Shown piece by piece: positions 1 through 6,105 of a DNA stretch of 6,826 bases; the stretch's first letter is position 1, and each line of letters opens with the position of its first letter. Both the position numbers and the translations under genes were made by a program. Source of the stretch: Bacteroidales bacterium (lineage in GTDB: Bacteria > Bacteroidota > Bacteroidia > Bacteroidales > ML635J-15); assembly GCA_017997855.1 (NCBI GenBank), contig JAGOEF010000085.1, forward strand, positions 1 to 6,826. The letters run 5' to 3'. Under the pieces are notes generated by a model. That model saw only the letters and a list, made by a program, of their open reading frames with translations. It did no database searches and was not told where the DNA came from.

Positions 1-2854
1 TGTCGTTGTATTTTTCGATGTTCAGGCCGCACTCAAGACCCGATACAACTTCTTTTGCATCGTCTTTAAAGCGTTTGAGCGATTCGAGTTCACCGGTATA
101 TACCACAATTCCGTCGCGGATGAGGCGCACTTTGGCAGACCTGAGAATTTTACCTTCGGTAACGATACACCCTGCCACCGTTCCCACTTTGGTAATTTTA
201 AACACATCTTTAACCACAGCCGATCCCAGTACTTTCTCCTTGATTTCGGGCGAAAGCATACCTTCCATAGCGTCCTTGATTTCGTTGATGGCATCGTAGA
301 TGATGGAATACAGCCTGATGTCGATTTGTTCTTTTTCGGCCAGTTTACGAGCACTCACGGCAGGGCGCACCTGGAACCCGATGATAATGGCGTCGGAAGC
401 CGCTGCCAACATAACATCCGATTCCGAAATCTGACCCACGGCTTTGTGGATAACGCTCACCTGAACCTCTTCGTTCGACAGCTTGATGAGCGAATCGCTC
501 AGGGCTTCAATCGAGCCGTCAACGTCACCCTTCACAATGAGTTTAATTTCGTGGAAATTACCCAGGGCCAGACGACGTCCGATTTCGTCGAGTGTAATGT
601 ATTTCTGAGTGCGCAATCCTTGTTCACGCTGTAACTGTAAGCGTTTGTTGGCAATGGTTTTGGCTTCATGCTCTGTTTCCATCACATTGAATTTATCACC
701 GGCCTGTGGTGCCCCGCTGATACCCAGCACAACTACCGGAGTCGAGGGACCTGCTTTCACAATTTTTACACCGCGTTCGTTGTGCATGGCTTTTACCCTG
801 CCGGTATAGCTTCCGGCAAGAATAATGTCGCCTACTTTTAAGGTACCCGATTGCACCAGTATAGTCGATGTGTAACCCTTGCCTTTGTCGAGCGCTGATT
901 CCACCACGGTTCCAATGGCTCTTTTGTCGGGGTTGGCTTTCAGATCGAGAAGTTCTGCTTCGAGCAGCACTTTTTCGAGCAACAGATCAACATTAAGGCC
1001 TTGCTTGGCACTGATATCCTGCGATTGGTATTTTCCACCCCATTCTTCTACAAGATAGTTCATAGCGGCCAGTTGTTCCTTTATTTTTTCGGGATTGGCA
1101 TTGGGCTTGTCTATTTTGTTAATGGCGAACACAATGGGAACACCGGCAGCCGAAGCATGGTTAATGGCTTCGATGGTTTGTGGCATCACTTCGTCGTCGG
1201 CAGCTACCACAATAATGGCAATGTCGGTGATTTGTGCACCACGGGCACGCATGGCAGTGAAAGCTTCGTGTCCCGGAGTATCGAGGAAGGTGATTTGTTT
1301 CCCGCTGTCGAGCACCACACTGTATGCTCCGATGTGCTGGGTTATTCCCCCGGCTTCACCGGCCACCACATTGGTATGCCTGATATAGTCGAGCAATTTG
1401 GTTTTACCGTGGTCAACGTGCCCCATCACGGTAACAATAGGCGGGCGATGCACGAGGTCGTCCTCGTGATCTTCTTCTTCTTCGATGTCGCTCAATACCT
1501 CAGCGCTTACGAATTCTACCTTATATCCGAATTCATCAGCCACCAAAGCCATGGTTTCGGCATCAAGACGCTGGTTGATCGAAACAAATAAACCCAGATT
1601 CATGCAGGTAGCAATAATTTCGTTCACCGGCAACTGAATCATGGTGGCCAACTCGTTTACCGAAACAAATTCGGTTACTTTCAGTATGTTTTTCTGGGCC
1701 TCGTTTTCTTCGAATTCGGCCTGCATACGCTGACTGACAATGTCGCGCTTTTCGCGACGGTATTTCGATGTTTTCGATTTTTGTTTGGTGGAAGTCAGCC
1801 GGGCCAGGGTTTCCTTAATCTGTTTCTGAACCTGTTCGTCCGATACTTCGGGTTTGATGTCGCGTTTTGGTTTTTTCTTGCTACCGGCAACCGATTCCTT
1901 GGGTTTTAGTTTCGGCTGATCCTTGTTTTTCGAGACATCAATTTTAACGGTTTCCTTGCGGATACGTTTGCGTTTTTTCTTTTGCTCGCGTTCTTTTTCG
2001 CGTTCCTGTTTGCGGTCAACTTTTTCCTGTTCGCGTTTTTTCCGGATGTCTTCTTCTTTCTTTACAAAATCATCGATATTGATTTTCCCGATAACGCTGG
2101 GTCCGGTAAGTTTATCATATTTTGTTTTGATAAAATTATCGGATTCTTCAACCGGTTTTGTTTCTTCAACCGGAGCGGTAACTTCGGGTTCAACAATAAC
2201 CGGCTCATCAACCGGCAATACTTCGGCAACCGGTTCAGGTTCGGTAAGTGTCACGGTTTTATCAGAGCCTGACTTTTTCTTTTTATCGGGACGTGTTTTC
2301 TGGTTTAGTGCATCGATATCGATTTTGCCGAGTACTACCGGCGATTTAACCGTTTTGGTTTCGGTTACGGGTTCCTCTTTTACCTCAACAGGGGCAGCTT
2401 TAGGTTCGGGTTCAGGCTTGGGTTCTTCCTGCGCAACGGGCGGTTCAGCCTTTTTTACCTCAGGCTTGGGTTCCGCGGTTTTCTTTTTATTTACCTCGTC
2501 AAGGTTGATTTTGCCGACAATTTTTGGGCCTTCGAGACCTGAAGAGTCTTTGATGAGCAGTTCTTTTTCCTCTGACTTTTCCTCCTCGAAACGTTGCGGT
2601 TCGGCAGCAGTTTCAACAGTACCCACTTTTTTCTCTTTGCCGCGGGCCGAAATATCGAGCGATTGTTCCTTCAGACTGATTGAATCGCTGAATTCTTTGC
2701 GCAACAGGGGCAATAATTCCACCGGAATTCTTACGTTCGGGTTGGAATCGATTTTATGTCCCTTTTTAGCCAAAAAATCAACAATGGAATTTGTACCGAC
2801 ATTGAGTTCGGCAGCTAAGGTTGCTAATTTTTGAGGCTTGTTGTCTGTATCCAT
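1..2854 (-). CDS. infB: Translation initiation factor IF-2 (C-terminus cut by window edge)
   Basis: IF-2 is the cytoplasmic GTPase that brings fMet-tRNA to the 30S subunit and promotes subunit joining. The frame reads from ATG at 2854 without a stop to the window edge (951 codons). A small N-terminal helical domain (about residues 1-50) is followed by a charged Lys/Glu/Pro linker (about 60-330) and a second IF2_N-like domain (about 393-450). The G domain shows G1 GHVDHGKT (478-485), G3 DTPGHE (525-530), G4 NKID (579-582) and G5 SAK (615-617). Domain II starts near 647, domain III near 767 (VKGDVDG 774-780), and the initiator-tRNA-binding domain near 880. The visible end, [11 protein letters not shown], matches the conserved segment about 20 residues before the usual C-terminus. 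It is last in rimP-nusA-infB, 36 bp after nusA. No Shine-Dalgarno is visible; the upstream bases are AT-rich. The residue after the P-loop Thr is Lys, where Ser is usual. Identification is certain. Confidence 0.97.
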   Translation of the reverse strand, partial: MDTDNKPQKLATLAAELNVGTNSIVDFLAKKGHKIDSNPNVRIPVELLPLLRKEFSDSISLKEQSLDISARGKEKKVGTVETAAEPQRFEEEKSEEKELLIKDSSGLEGPKIVGKINLDEVNKKKTAEPKPEVKKAEPPVAQEEPKPEPEPKAAPVEVKEEPVTETKTVKSPVVLGKIDIDALNQKTRPDKKKKSGSDKTVTLTEPEPVAEVLPVDEPVIVEPEVTAPVEETKPVEESDNFIKTKYDKLTGPSVIGKINIDDFVKKEEDIRKKREQEKVDRKQEREKEREQKKKRKRIRKETVKIDVSKNKDQPKLKPKESVAGSKKKPKRDIKPEVSDEQVQKQIKETLARLTSTKQKSKTSKYRREKRDIVSQRMQAEFEENEAQKNILKVTEFVSVNELATMIQLPVNEIIATCMNLGLFVSINQRLDAETMALVADEFGYKVEFVSAEVLSDIEEEEDHEDDLVHRPPIVTVMGHVDHGKTKLLDYIRHTNVVAGEAGGITQHIGAYSVVLDSGKQITFLDTPGHEAFTAMRARGAQITDIAIIVVAADDEVMPQTIEAINHASAAGVPIVFAINKIDKPNANPEKIKEQLAAMNYLVEEWGGKYQSQDISAKQGLNVDLLLEKVLLEAELLDLKANPDKRAIGTVVESALDKGKGYTSTILVQSGTLKVGDIILAGSYTGRVKAMHNERGVKIVKAGPSTPVVVLGISGAPQAGDKFNVMETEHEAKTIANKRLQLQREQGLRTQKYITLDEIGRRLALGNFHEIKLIVKGDVDGSIEALSDSLIKLSNEEVQVSVIHKAVGQISESDVMLAAASDAIIIGFQVRPAVSARKLAEKEQIDIRLYSIIYDAINEIKDAMEGMLSPEIKEKVLGSAVVKDVFKITKVGTVAGCIVTEGKILRSAKVRLIRDGIVVYTGELESLKRFKDDAKEVVSGLECGLNIEKYND
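2063..2530 (-). repeat. Three-copy GKI(N/D)xD motif in the IF-2 linker
   Basis: The IF-2 linker contains three diverged copies of a 14-residue motif: [14 protein letters not shown] (residues 109-122, bases 2530-2489), [14 protein letters not shown] (171-184, 2344-2303) and [14 protein letters not shown] (251-264, 2104-2063). Each lies at the end of a Glu/Pro-rich acidic stretch and is followed by a Lys/Arg-rich patch. Before the third copy, a Pro-Val-Glu-rich tract (about residues 205-237) gives repeated CCGGTTG-like DNA. I see the pattern directly. That these are short binding modules is inference. From memory, similar single motifs occur in other Bacteroidota IF-2 proteins. Confidence 0.8.
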
Positions 2855-2890
2855 AATGTAAAATTAATCTGTAAAAATCCTGTACGTGTT

Positions 2891-4126
2891 TTATTCAAAC
2901 TCCGATTTCAAAACTGCAATAATCTCTTTAACGGTTTCTTCTTCCAGGTCAGCGCTCTTTTCGATAAACGCCGGGTCGAGTTCCAGTACACTTTTGGCAG
3001 TGTCGCAACCAATGGCTTTCAGTTTATCAATAATCCAGCCATCAATTTCATCGGCGAATTCATCCAGGTCAACATCTTCCTCGTCGTCGTTCATTTCGCG
3101 GTAGACATCAATGGTGTAGCCAACCAGCTGACTGGCCAGTTTAATATTCAGTCCACCCTTCCCAATTGCCAGCGAAACCTGATCGGGTTTCAGATATACC
3201 TCTGCTTTTTTGGTTTCGGGAACCAGCTTGATACTGGTAATTTTTGCAGGGCTCAGGGCACGCTGAATGTACAGTTGTGTATTGTTGGTGAAGTTAATCA
3301 CGTCGATATTTTCGTTGCGCAACTCCCTTACGATACCATGAATACGGCTTCCTTTCATTCCCACACAGGCTCCTACAGGGTCAACCCGTTCGTCATACGA
3401 TTCCACGGCAATCTTAGCCCTTTCGCCCGGTATGCGTACAATTTTTTTAATCGTGATGAGTCCGTCAAAAATTTCGGGAACTTCCTGCTCAAATAATCTT
3501 TCGAGAAATAATTCAGAGGTACGCGACAGGGTAATTTTCGGTGAATTGTTTTTGAATTCCACATTTCCGATAACCGCACGTACTGTATCTCCCTTCCGGA
3601 AAAAGTCGGTGGGAATCTGCTCGGTTTTAGGGAGTATCAGTTCGTTGCCTTCGTCGTCGAGTATGAGAATTTCTTTTTTCCAGATCTGATATACTTCGCC
3701 CGAAACAATGTCGCCAATGCGGTCTTTATATTTATTAAATATATTGTCTTTTTCGAGTTCGGCAATTTTTGCCTGAAGGTTTTGCCTCAGGGCAAGAATG
3801 GCGCGGCGTCCGAAGTCAATCAGCTTCACTTCATCGATAAAACTTTCGCCCACTTCGGAATATTCGTCAATTTTTTGAGCATCGCTGAGTTTTATTTCTT
3901 TGTAAGGATCCTGAATCTCGAGATCTTCAACCACAATGCGGGTTCTCCATATTTCGAAGTCGCCTTTATCGACGTTGATGATGATGTTGAAATTTTCGTC
4001 GCTGCCAAACAGTTTAATCAGGGTGGCCCTGAAAACACTTTCGAGTACGCTGATCATCGTGGGGCGATCAATGTTTTTCAGTTCTTTAAACTCCGAAAAG
4101 GTTTCGATCAGATTGTTGTGTTCCAT
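2891..4126 (-). CDS. nusA: Transcription termination/antitermination factor NusA
   Basis: NusA binds RNA polymerase and nascent RNA and modulates pausing, intrinsic termination and antitermination. The 411-residue protein starts at ATG 4126. Residues 1 to about 125 form the polymerase-binding domain, with the Bacteroidota-like stretch EFKELKNIDRPTM near 12-24. An S1 domain follows (about 135-200, including GDIVSGEV at 138-145). KH1 carries GMKG (257-260) and KH2 carries GKGG (322-325) with the typical LASQLVG. The last 70 residues are an acidic segment (DDEEDVDLDEFADE) plus one helical region. There is no pair of acidic repeats as in the roughly 495-residue E. coli protein; the short form is usual outside the proteobacteria. 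It sits 21 bp after rimP and 36 bp before infB, so co-transcription is very likely. In E. coli NusA represses its own operon; whether that holds here is unknown, but the rimP leader hairpin is a possible target. Confidence 0.97.
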   Translation of the reverse strand: MEHNNLIETFSEFKELKNIDRPTMISVLESVFRATLIKLFGSDENFNIIINVDKGDFEIWRTRIVVEDLEIQDPYKEIKLSDAQKIDEYSEVGESFIDEVKLIDFGRRAILALRQNLQAKIAELEKDNIFNKYKDRIGDIVSGEVYQIWKKEILILDDEGNELILPKTEQIPTDFFRKGDTVRAVIGNVEFKNNSPKITLSRTSELFLERLFEQEVPEIFDGLITIKKIVRIPGERAKIAVESYDERVDPVGACVGMKGSRIHGIVRELRNENIDVINFTNNTQLYIQRALSPAKITSIKLVPETKKAEVYLKPDQVSLAIGKGGLNIKLASQLVGYTIDVYREMNDDEEDVDLDEFADEIDGWIIDKLKAIGCDTAKSVLELDPAFIEKSADLEEETVKEIIAVLKSEFE

Positions 4127-4147
4127 TGTTAGATGAATATTATGTTT

Positions 4148-4600
4148 TTAAAAAATAATTCTTTCGGTACATGCTTTAATATTGTTGAACTCTATTGATT
4201 GTGGCTGAGGTTCTTCTGCGTTTTTAGCGGCTTTTTTTGCCTTATCGGGCAATACCACAATCTCAGCTTCGCTTACTTCGCTGAGTATTCCTGCAATTTT
4301 AATTCCGTCTTTACAAACCACTTCAACCGGCCGGCCAATGCTTTTATGGTATTGCTGAATCACTTTGAAGGGTTTCCCGACTCCGGGCGATGACACTTCG
4401 AGTTCGAATTCGACATTTTCGGCGTCGAGAATGCTTTCGATACGACGGCTGAGTTTTTTGCACTCGTCGATGGTAAGCCCTTTGTAATTGTCGATATACA
4501 CACGTACTGCGTTGCCGCTTTTCACCTGAACATCAACCAGAAACTGGCTTTCGGTCAGCAGCTCCGACACCATACCCGTTATGTATTCTTTCTCTATCAT
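4148..4600 (-). CDS. rimP: Ribosome maturation factor RimP
   Basis: RimP assists 30S subunit maturation in the cytoplasm. From ATG at 4600 the protein is 150 residues, normal for the family. The N-terminal alpha/beta domain (about 1-78) ends with the family signature ELEVSSPG (66-73); an SH3-like C-terminal domain follows (about 80-150). An Ala/Lys/Glu/Pro-rich insertion (about 118-135) sits before the last strand. The frame stays open upstream to a TTG at 4627, but that extension would run into the leader inverted repeat and adds nine residues not typical of the family, so I chose the ATG. No Shine-Dalgarno is evident; the bases before the start are AT-rich. It is the first gene of rimP-nusA-infB, matching the E. 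coli order, though no initiator tRNA gene precedes it. Confidence 0.93.
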   Translation of the reverse strand: MIEKEYITGMVSELLTESQFLVDVQVKSGNAVRVYIDNYKGLTIDECKKLSRRIESILDAENVEFELEVSSPGVGKPFKVIQQYHKSIGRPVEVVCKDGIKIAGILSEVSEAEIVVLPDKAKKAAKNAEEPQPQSIEFNNIKACTERIIF

Positions 4601-4608
4601 TTTTAATT

Positions 4609-4647
4609 CTAATAAAACAGGGGACAATGTCCCCTGACCACAATCAT
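4609..4647 (-). other. Possible leader peptide ORF upstream of rimP
   Basis: A 12-codon frame, ATG at 4647 to TAG at 4611-4609, would encode MIVVRGHCPLFY. It spans the whole leader inverted repeat and stops 8 nt before the rimP ATG. A purine run (GAAGAAG) lies just upstream of its ATG, whereas rimP has none. Ribosomes translating it would melt the hairpin, which is how leader-peptide attenuation works. Frames this short are common by chance, so confidence is low. Confidence 0.2.
4618..4636 (-). promoter_or_regulatory. Perfect inverted repeat in rimP leader (attenuator/terminator or operator)
   Basis: On the minus strand CAGGGGACATTGTCCCCTG is a perfect palindrome with 9-base arms around one central base. 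As RNA it can form an 8-bp, mostly G-C stem with a 3-nt loop, directly followed by TTTTATTA. That is the shape of an intrinsic terminator, though the T tract is short. It lies between the rimP promoter and the rimP ATG (17 bp from the start), so it could attenuate the operon, end transcripts coming from the CvpA gene, or act as DNA operator. The repeat is seen; its role is inferred. Confidence 0.6.
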
Positions 4648-4662
4648 ATCTTCTTCGCGCTG

Positions 4663-4693
4663 CAAATGTACAACAGTTTTGTTACAATGCAAT
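4663..4693 (-). promoter_or_regulatory. Bacteroidota-type promoter for rimP-nusA-infB
   Basis: The minus strand has ATTG (4693-4690), a 19-nt spacer, and TACATTTG (4670-4663). TACATTTG fits the -7 consensus TAnnTTTG exactly, and the -33 box differs from TTTG by one base. Spacing fits the known range. The -33 box begins 1 nt past the upstream CvpA-family stop codon. Transcription would start a few bases after 4663, giving a leader of about 55-60 nt that holds the inverted repeat. Confidence 0.65.
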
Positions 4694-4694
4694 A

Positions 4695-5225
4695 CTATTC
4701 TTCAGTTTTCTTTGTGTTCTTGTCATCATCAGCCGTCATATCGCTTAATTGCGGTATGAACGGACATATTGCCGGCACAAGTTTTTCGACGTGACCATAC
4801 AGCAACGACCCGTTCAGATAATCGGTTTTTACCCATTGCTTGTCGTGGTTAAACCGGTTGAACATGAATATAATTCCACTCAGTATAAAGGCAATTTTTA
4901 ACGCACCGAAAACGACACCCCCCAACTTATTCAGCCAGTCGAGCTTGATGGTATTCACAAAACGGTCGAGAAGTCCCGAGATAAGAAATACACCGATGAT
5001 GATAGCCAGAAAAGTTACAGCAAAGGCAATAACCGGGATGTACTGGGCCGATGCCGACGTGTAAGAGTCAACATATTGTTCAGTATACACCGAGAGCTTC
5101 ATCGCACCCCAGATTCCCAGTATGAGGGCTGCCAGGCTGCCGGCTTCTTTTATCAGTCCGTTGCGAAATCCCTTGAACCCAAACCAGATGAGCGGAATGA
5201 TAATAATTATGTCGATTGCGTTCAT
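4695..5225 (-). CDS. CvpA-family inner-membrane protein
   Basis: This is a 176-residue integral membrane protein of the CvpA (colicin V production) family. The family opening is seen: MNAIDIIIIIP (residues 1-11), then the FxGFRNGLIKE segment (about 17-27). Four hydrophobic segments lie near 4-20, 30-47, 63-86 and 101-122, the last with the Gly-rich GGVVFGALK typical of the family. A soluble tail (about 123-176) ends in an Asp/Lys/Glu-rich stretch. The start is ATG 5225; a TTG seven codons upstream is in frame but less likely. E. coli CvpA is needed for colicin V production and has been linked to envelope stress; the molecular function is not established and cannot be inferred here. It lies upstream of rimP in the same direction, but a separate promoter sits in the 94-bp gap, so it may not be part of the operon. 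Confidence 0.88.
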   Translation of the reverse strand: MNAIDIIIIIPLIWFGFKGFRNGLIKEAGSLAALILGIWGAMKLSVYTEQYVDSYTSASAQYIPVIAFAVTFLAIIIGVFLISGLLDRFVNTIKLDWLNKLGGVVFGALKIAFILSGIIFMFNRFNHDKQWVKTDYLNGSLLYGHVEKLVPAICPFIPQLSDMTADDDKNTKKTEE

Positions 5226-5243
5226 ACCATTCAGTTTTGTGTG

Positions 5244-5251
5244 CAAGTATA
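5244..5251 (-). promoter_or_regulatory. Possible -7 element for the CvpA-family gene
   Basis: TATACTTG on the minus strand matches TAnnTTTG except at one base and lies 18 bp from the ATG. No clear TTG box stands 17-23 bases upstream; the region there is a T tract and the tandem repeat. The gene upstream is divergent, so a promoter must exist between 5226 and 5361; this is the best candidate. Confidence 0.35.
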
Positions 5252-5266
5252 TGAAAAAAAATGGAG

Positions 5267-5294
5267 ATTGCGCTGCGGCTATTGCGCTGCGGCT
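5267..5294. repeat. Perfect 14-bp tandem duplication
   Basis: ATTGCGCTGCGGCT occurs twice head to tail (5267-5280 and 5281-5294) in the divergent intergenic region, just upstream of the candidate CvpA-gene promoter. It is GC-rich, unlike the A tract beside it. A duplicated regulator site or a recent slippage event are both possible. Confidence 0.9.
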
Positions 5295-5321
5295 TTCTGC
5301 TTATCTGTCGAGTATTCTGGT

Positions 5322-5349
5322 TTGCATTTCGAAAAAACCGGTATTTTTG
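5322..5349 (+). promoter_or_regulatory. Bacteroidota-type promoter for the acyl-ACP thioesterase
   Basis: TTG (5322-5324, within TTTG), a 17-nt spacer, and TATTTTTG (5342-5349) fit the phylum consensus TTG-N17-23-TAnnTTTG; the -7 box is exact. It ends 12 bp before the first likely ATG, so the transcript would have a very short leader or be almost leaderless. Confidence 0.55.
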
Positions 5350-5361
5350 CACCCAAGTAAT

Positions 5362-6105
5362 ATGATTGGTATGGACATCCCCGATAATGTTTTCAGCAGC
5401 AGCTACGAGGTATATTCTACCGATGTCGATCGGTTCAGGCGCATAAAACCATCGATGCTGTTTTCGTTTATGGTCGAAACGGCTTGGAAACAGGTGAAAA
5501 CCTATGGTATTGGTCACGAAACCGAAGCTTCTGCGCATATTTGGGTGCTCAGCAGTCTCGAACTTGAAATATTTCATAACATCGCCTGGCAGGATATTAT
5601 TACCATAAAAACATGGCCAAGGCCCCCTGCTGGTCTTTTTTTTCTGCGCGATTTTGCCATTTTTTTACCTGACGGTACTCTGGCAGCAGCAGCTACCAGT
5701 TCATGGCTGTTTATTAACCGTGCTACACGATTGCCCGACCGCAATGCCATGAAGCAAGTCAGCCTGCCATACTGCCACCAAAGTATTCTTGGGCATGATC
5801 CGAAACGACTTTCCGAAAATACCGGTTACGAAGCGATGGCAAGGGTTTATCCCCGTTTCAGTGATTTCGATTTTCATGCCCATGTCAACAATTCGGTATA
5901 TGTCGGCTGGATATTTGATTCCTGCACTTCTGGTTTTCATGAACAGCATAGACCACTCAGGATTCAGCTCGATTTTATCCACGAACTTACCTCCGATGGC
6001 GAAATTTCGATTGGTATGTTACGTCAAGGATTAACCGATCATTTCGAAGGCAAAATAAGCGAAACTGGAACATTGTGTTTCAGGGGAATGGTGGAATGGC
6101 TCTAG
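5362..6105 (+). CDS. Acyl-ACP thioesterase, FatA/FatB-like
   Basis: This enzyme should hydrolyse acyl-ACP to free fatty acid plus ACP in the cytoplasm, ending fatty acid synthesis. From ATG 5362 it has 247 residues, the usual size of bacterial members; ATG 5371 is an alternative start three codons in. Two hot-dog halves are visible. The first (about 10-120) has the long helix with VETAWKQ (38-44) and the strands around HIWVLSSLELEI (59-70) and WQDIITIKTW (76-85). The second starts near 158 with ARVYPRFSDFDFHAHVNN (160-177). By comparison with plant FatB, catalytic Asp, Asn, His and Glu map to D170, position 172, H174 and E208. Position 172 is His (CAT, 5875-5877) instead of Asn. The usual Tyr and Trp after the motif (Y180, W183) are kept. 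The gene is alone on this strand and its stop overlaps that of the convergent neighbour. Family is confident; chain-length preference cannot be read. Confidence 0.9.
   Translation: MIGMDIPDNVFSSSYEVYSTDVDRFRRIKPSMLFSFMVETAWKQVKTYGIGHETEASAHIWVLSSLELEIFHNIAWQDIITIKTWPRPPAGLFFLRDFAIFLPDGTLAAAATSSWLFINRATRLPDRNAMKQVSLPYCHQSILGHDPKRLSENTGYEAMARVYPRFSDFDFHAHVNNSVYVGWIFDSCTSGFHEQHRPLRIQLDFIHELTSDGEISIGMLRQGLTDHFEGKISETGTLCFRGMVEWL

Noticed and set aside
1001..1591. Plus-strand 196-residue open frame
   Set aside because: It lies opposite the infB G domain, whose conserved motifs on the other strand are unmistakable; no family resemblance in the antisense product.
1923..2834. Plus-strand 303-residue Ser/Phe-rich open frame
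   Set aside because: It is antisense to the Lys/Glu/Pro-rich linker of infB; the composition is what the complement of that low-complexity coding sequence gives, and no domain is recognisable.
2855..2890. Separate promoter or terminator between nusA and infB
   Set aside because: The 36-bp gap is AT-rich but has no TAnnTTTG box and no inverted repeat.
2831..3496. Plus-strand 221-residue open frame
   Set aside because: Antisense to the nusA KH domains; a shadow of a real gene.
4601..4627. TTG start for rimP at 4627
   Set aside because: It lies at the centre of the leader palindrome and adds nine atypical residues; ATG 4600 gives the normal family start and length.
4618..4636. Reading the palindrome as a mobile-element end or attachment site
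   Set aside because: There is no transposase, integrase, target duplication or second copy in the window; its position between promoter and rimP fits regulation better.
5122..5361. Upstream extension of the thioesterase frame to 5122
   Set aside because: It would overlap the N-terminal part of the CvpA-family gene antisense; the family length and the promoter at 5322-5349 support a start at 5362 or 5371.
5080..5577. Minus-strand 165-residue open frame across the divergent region
   Set aside because: It overlaps the CvpA-family gene in another frame and the thioesterase antisense, and shows no recognisable domain.
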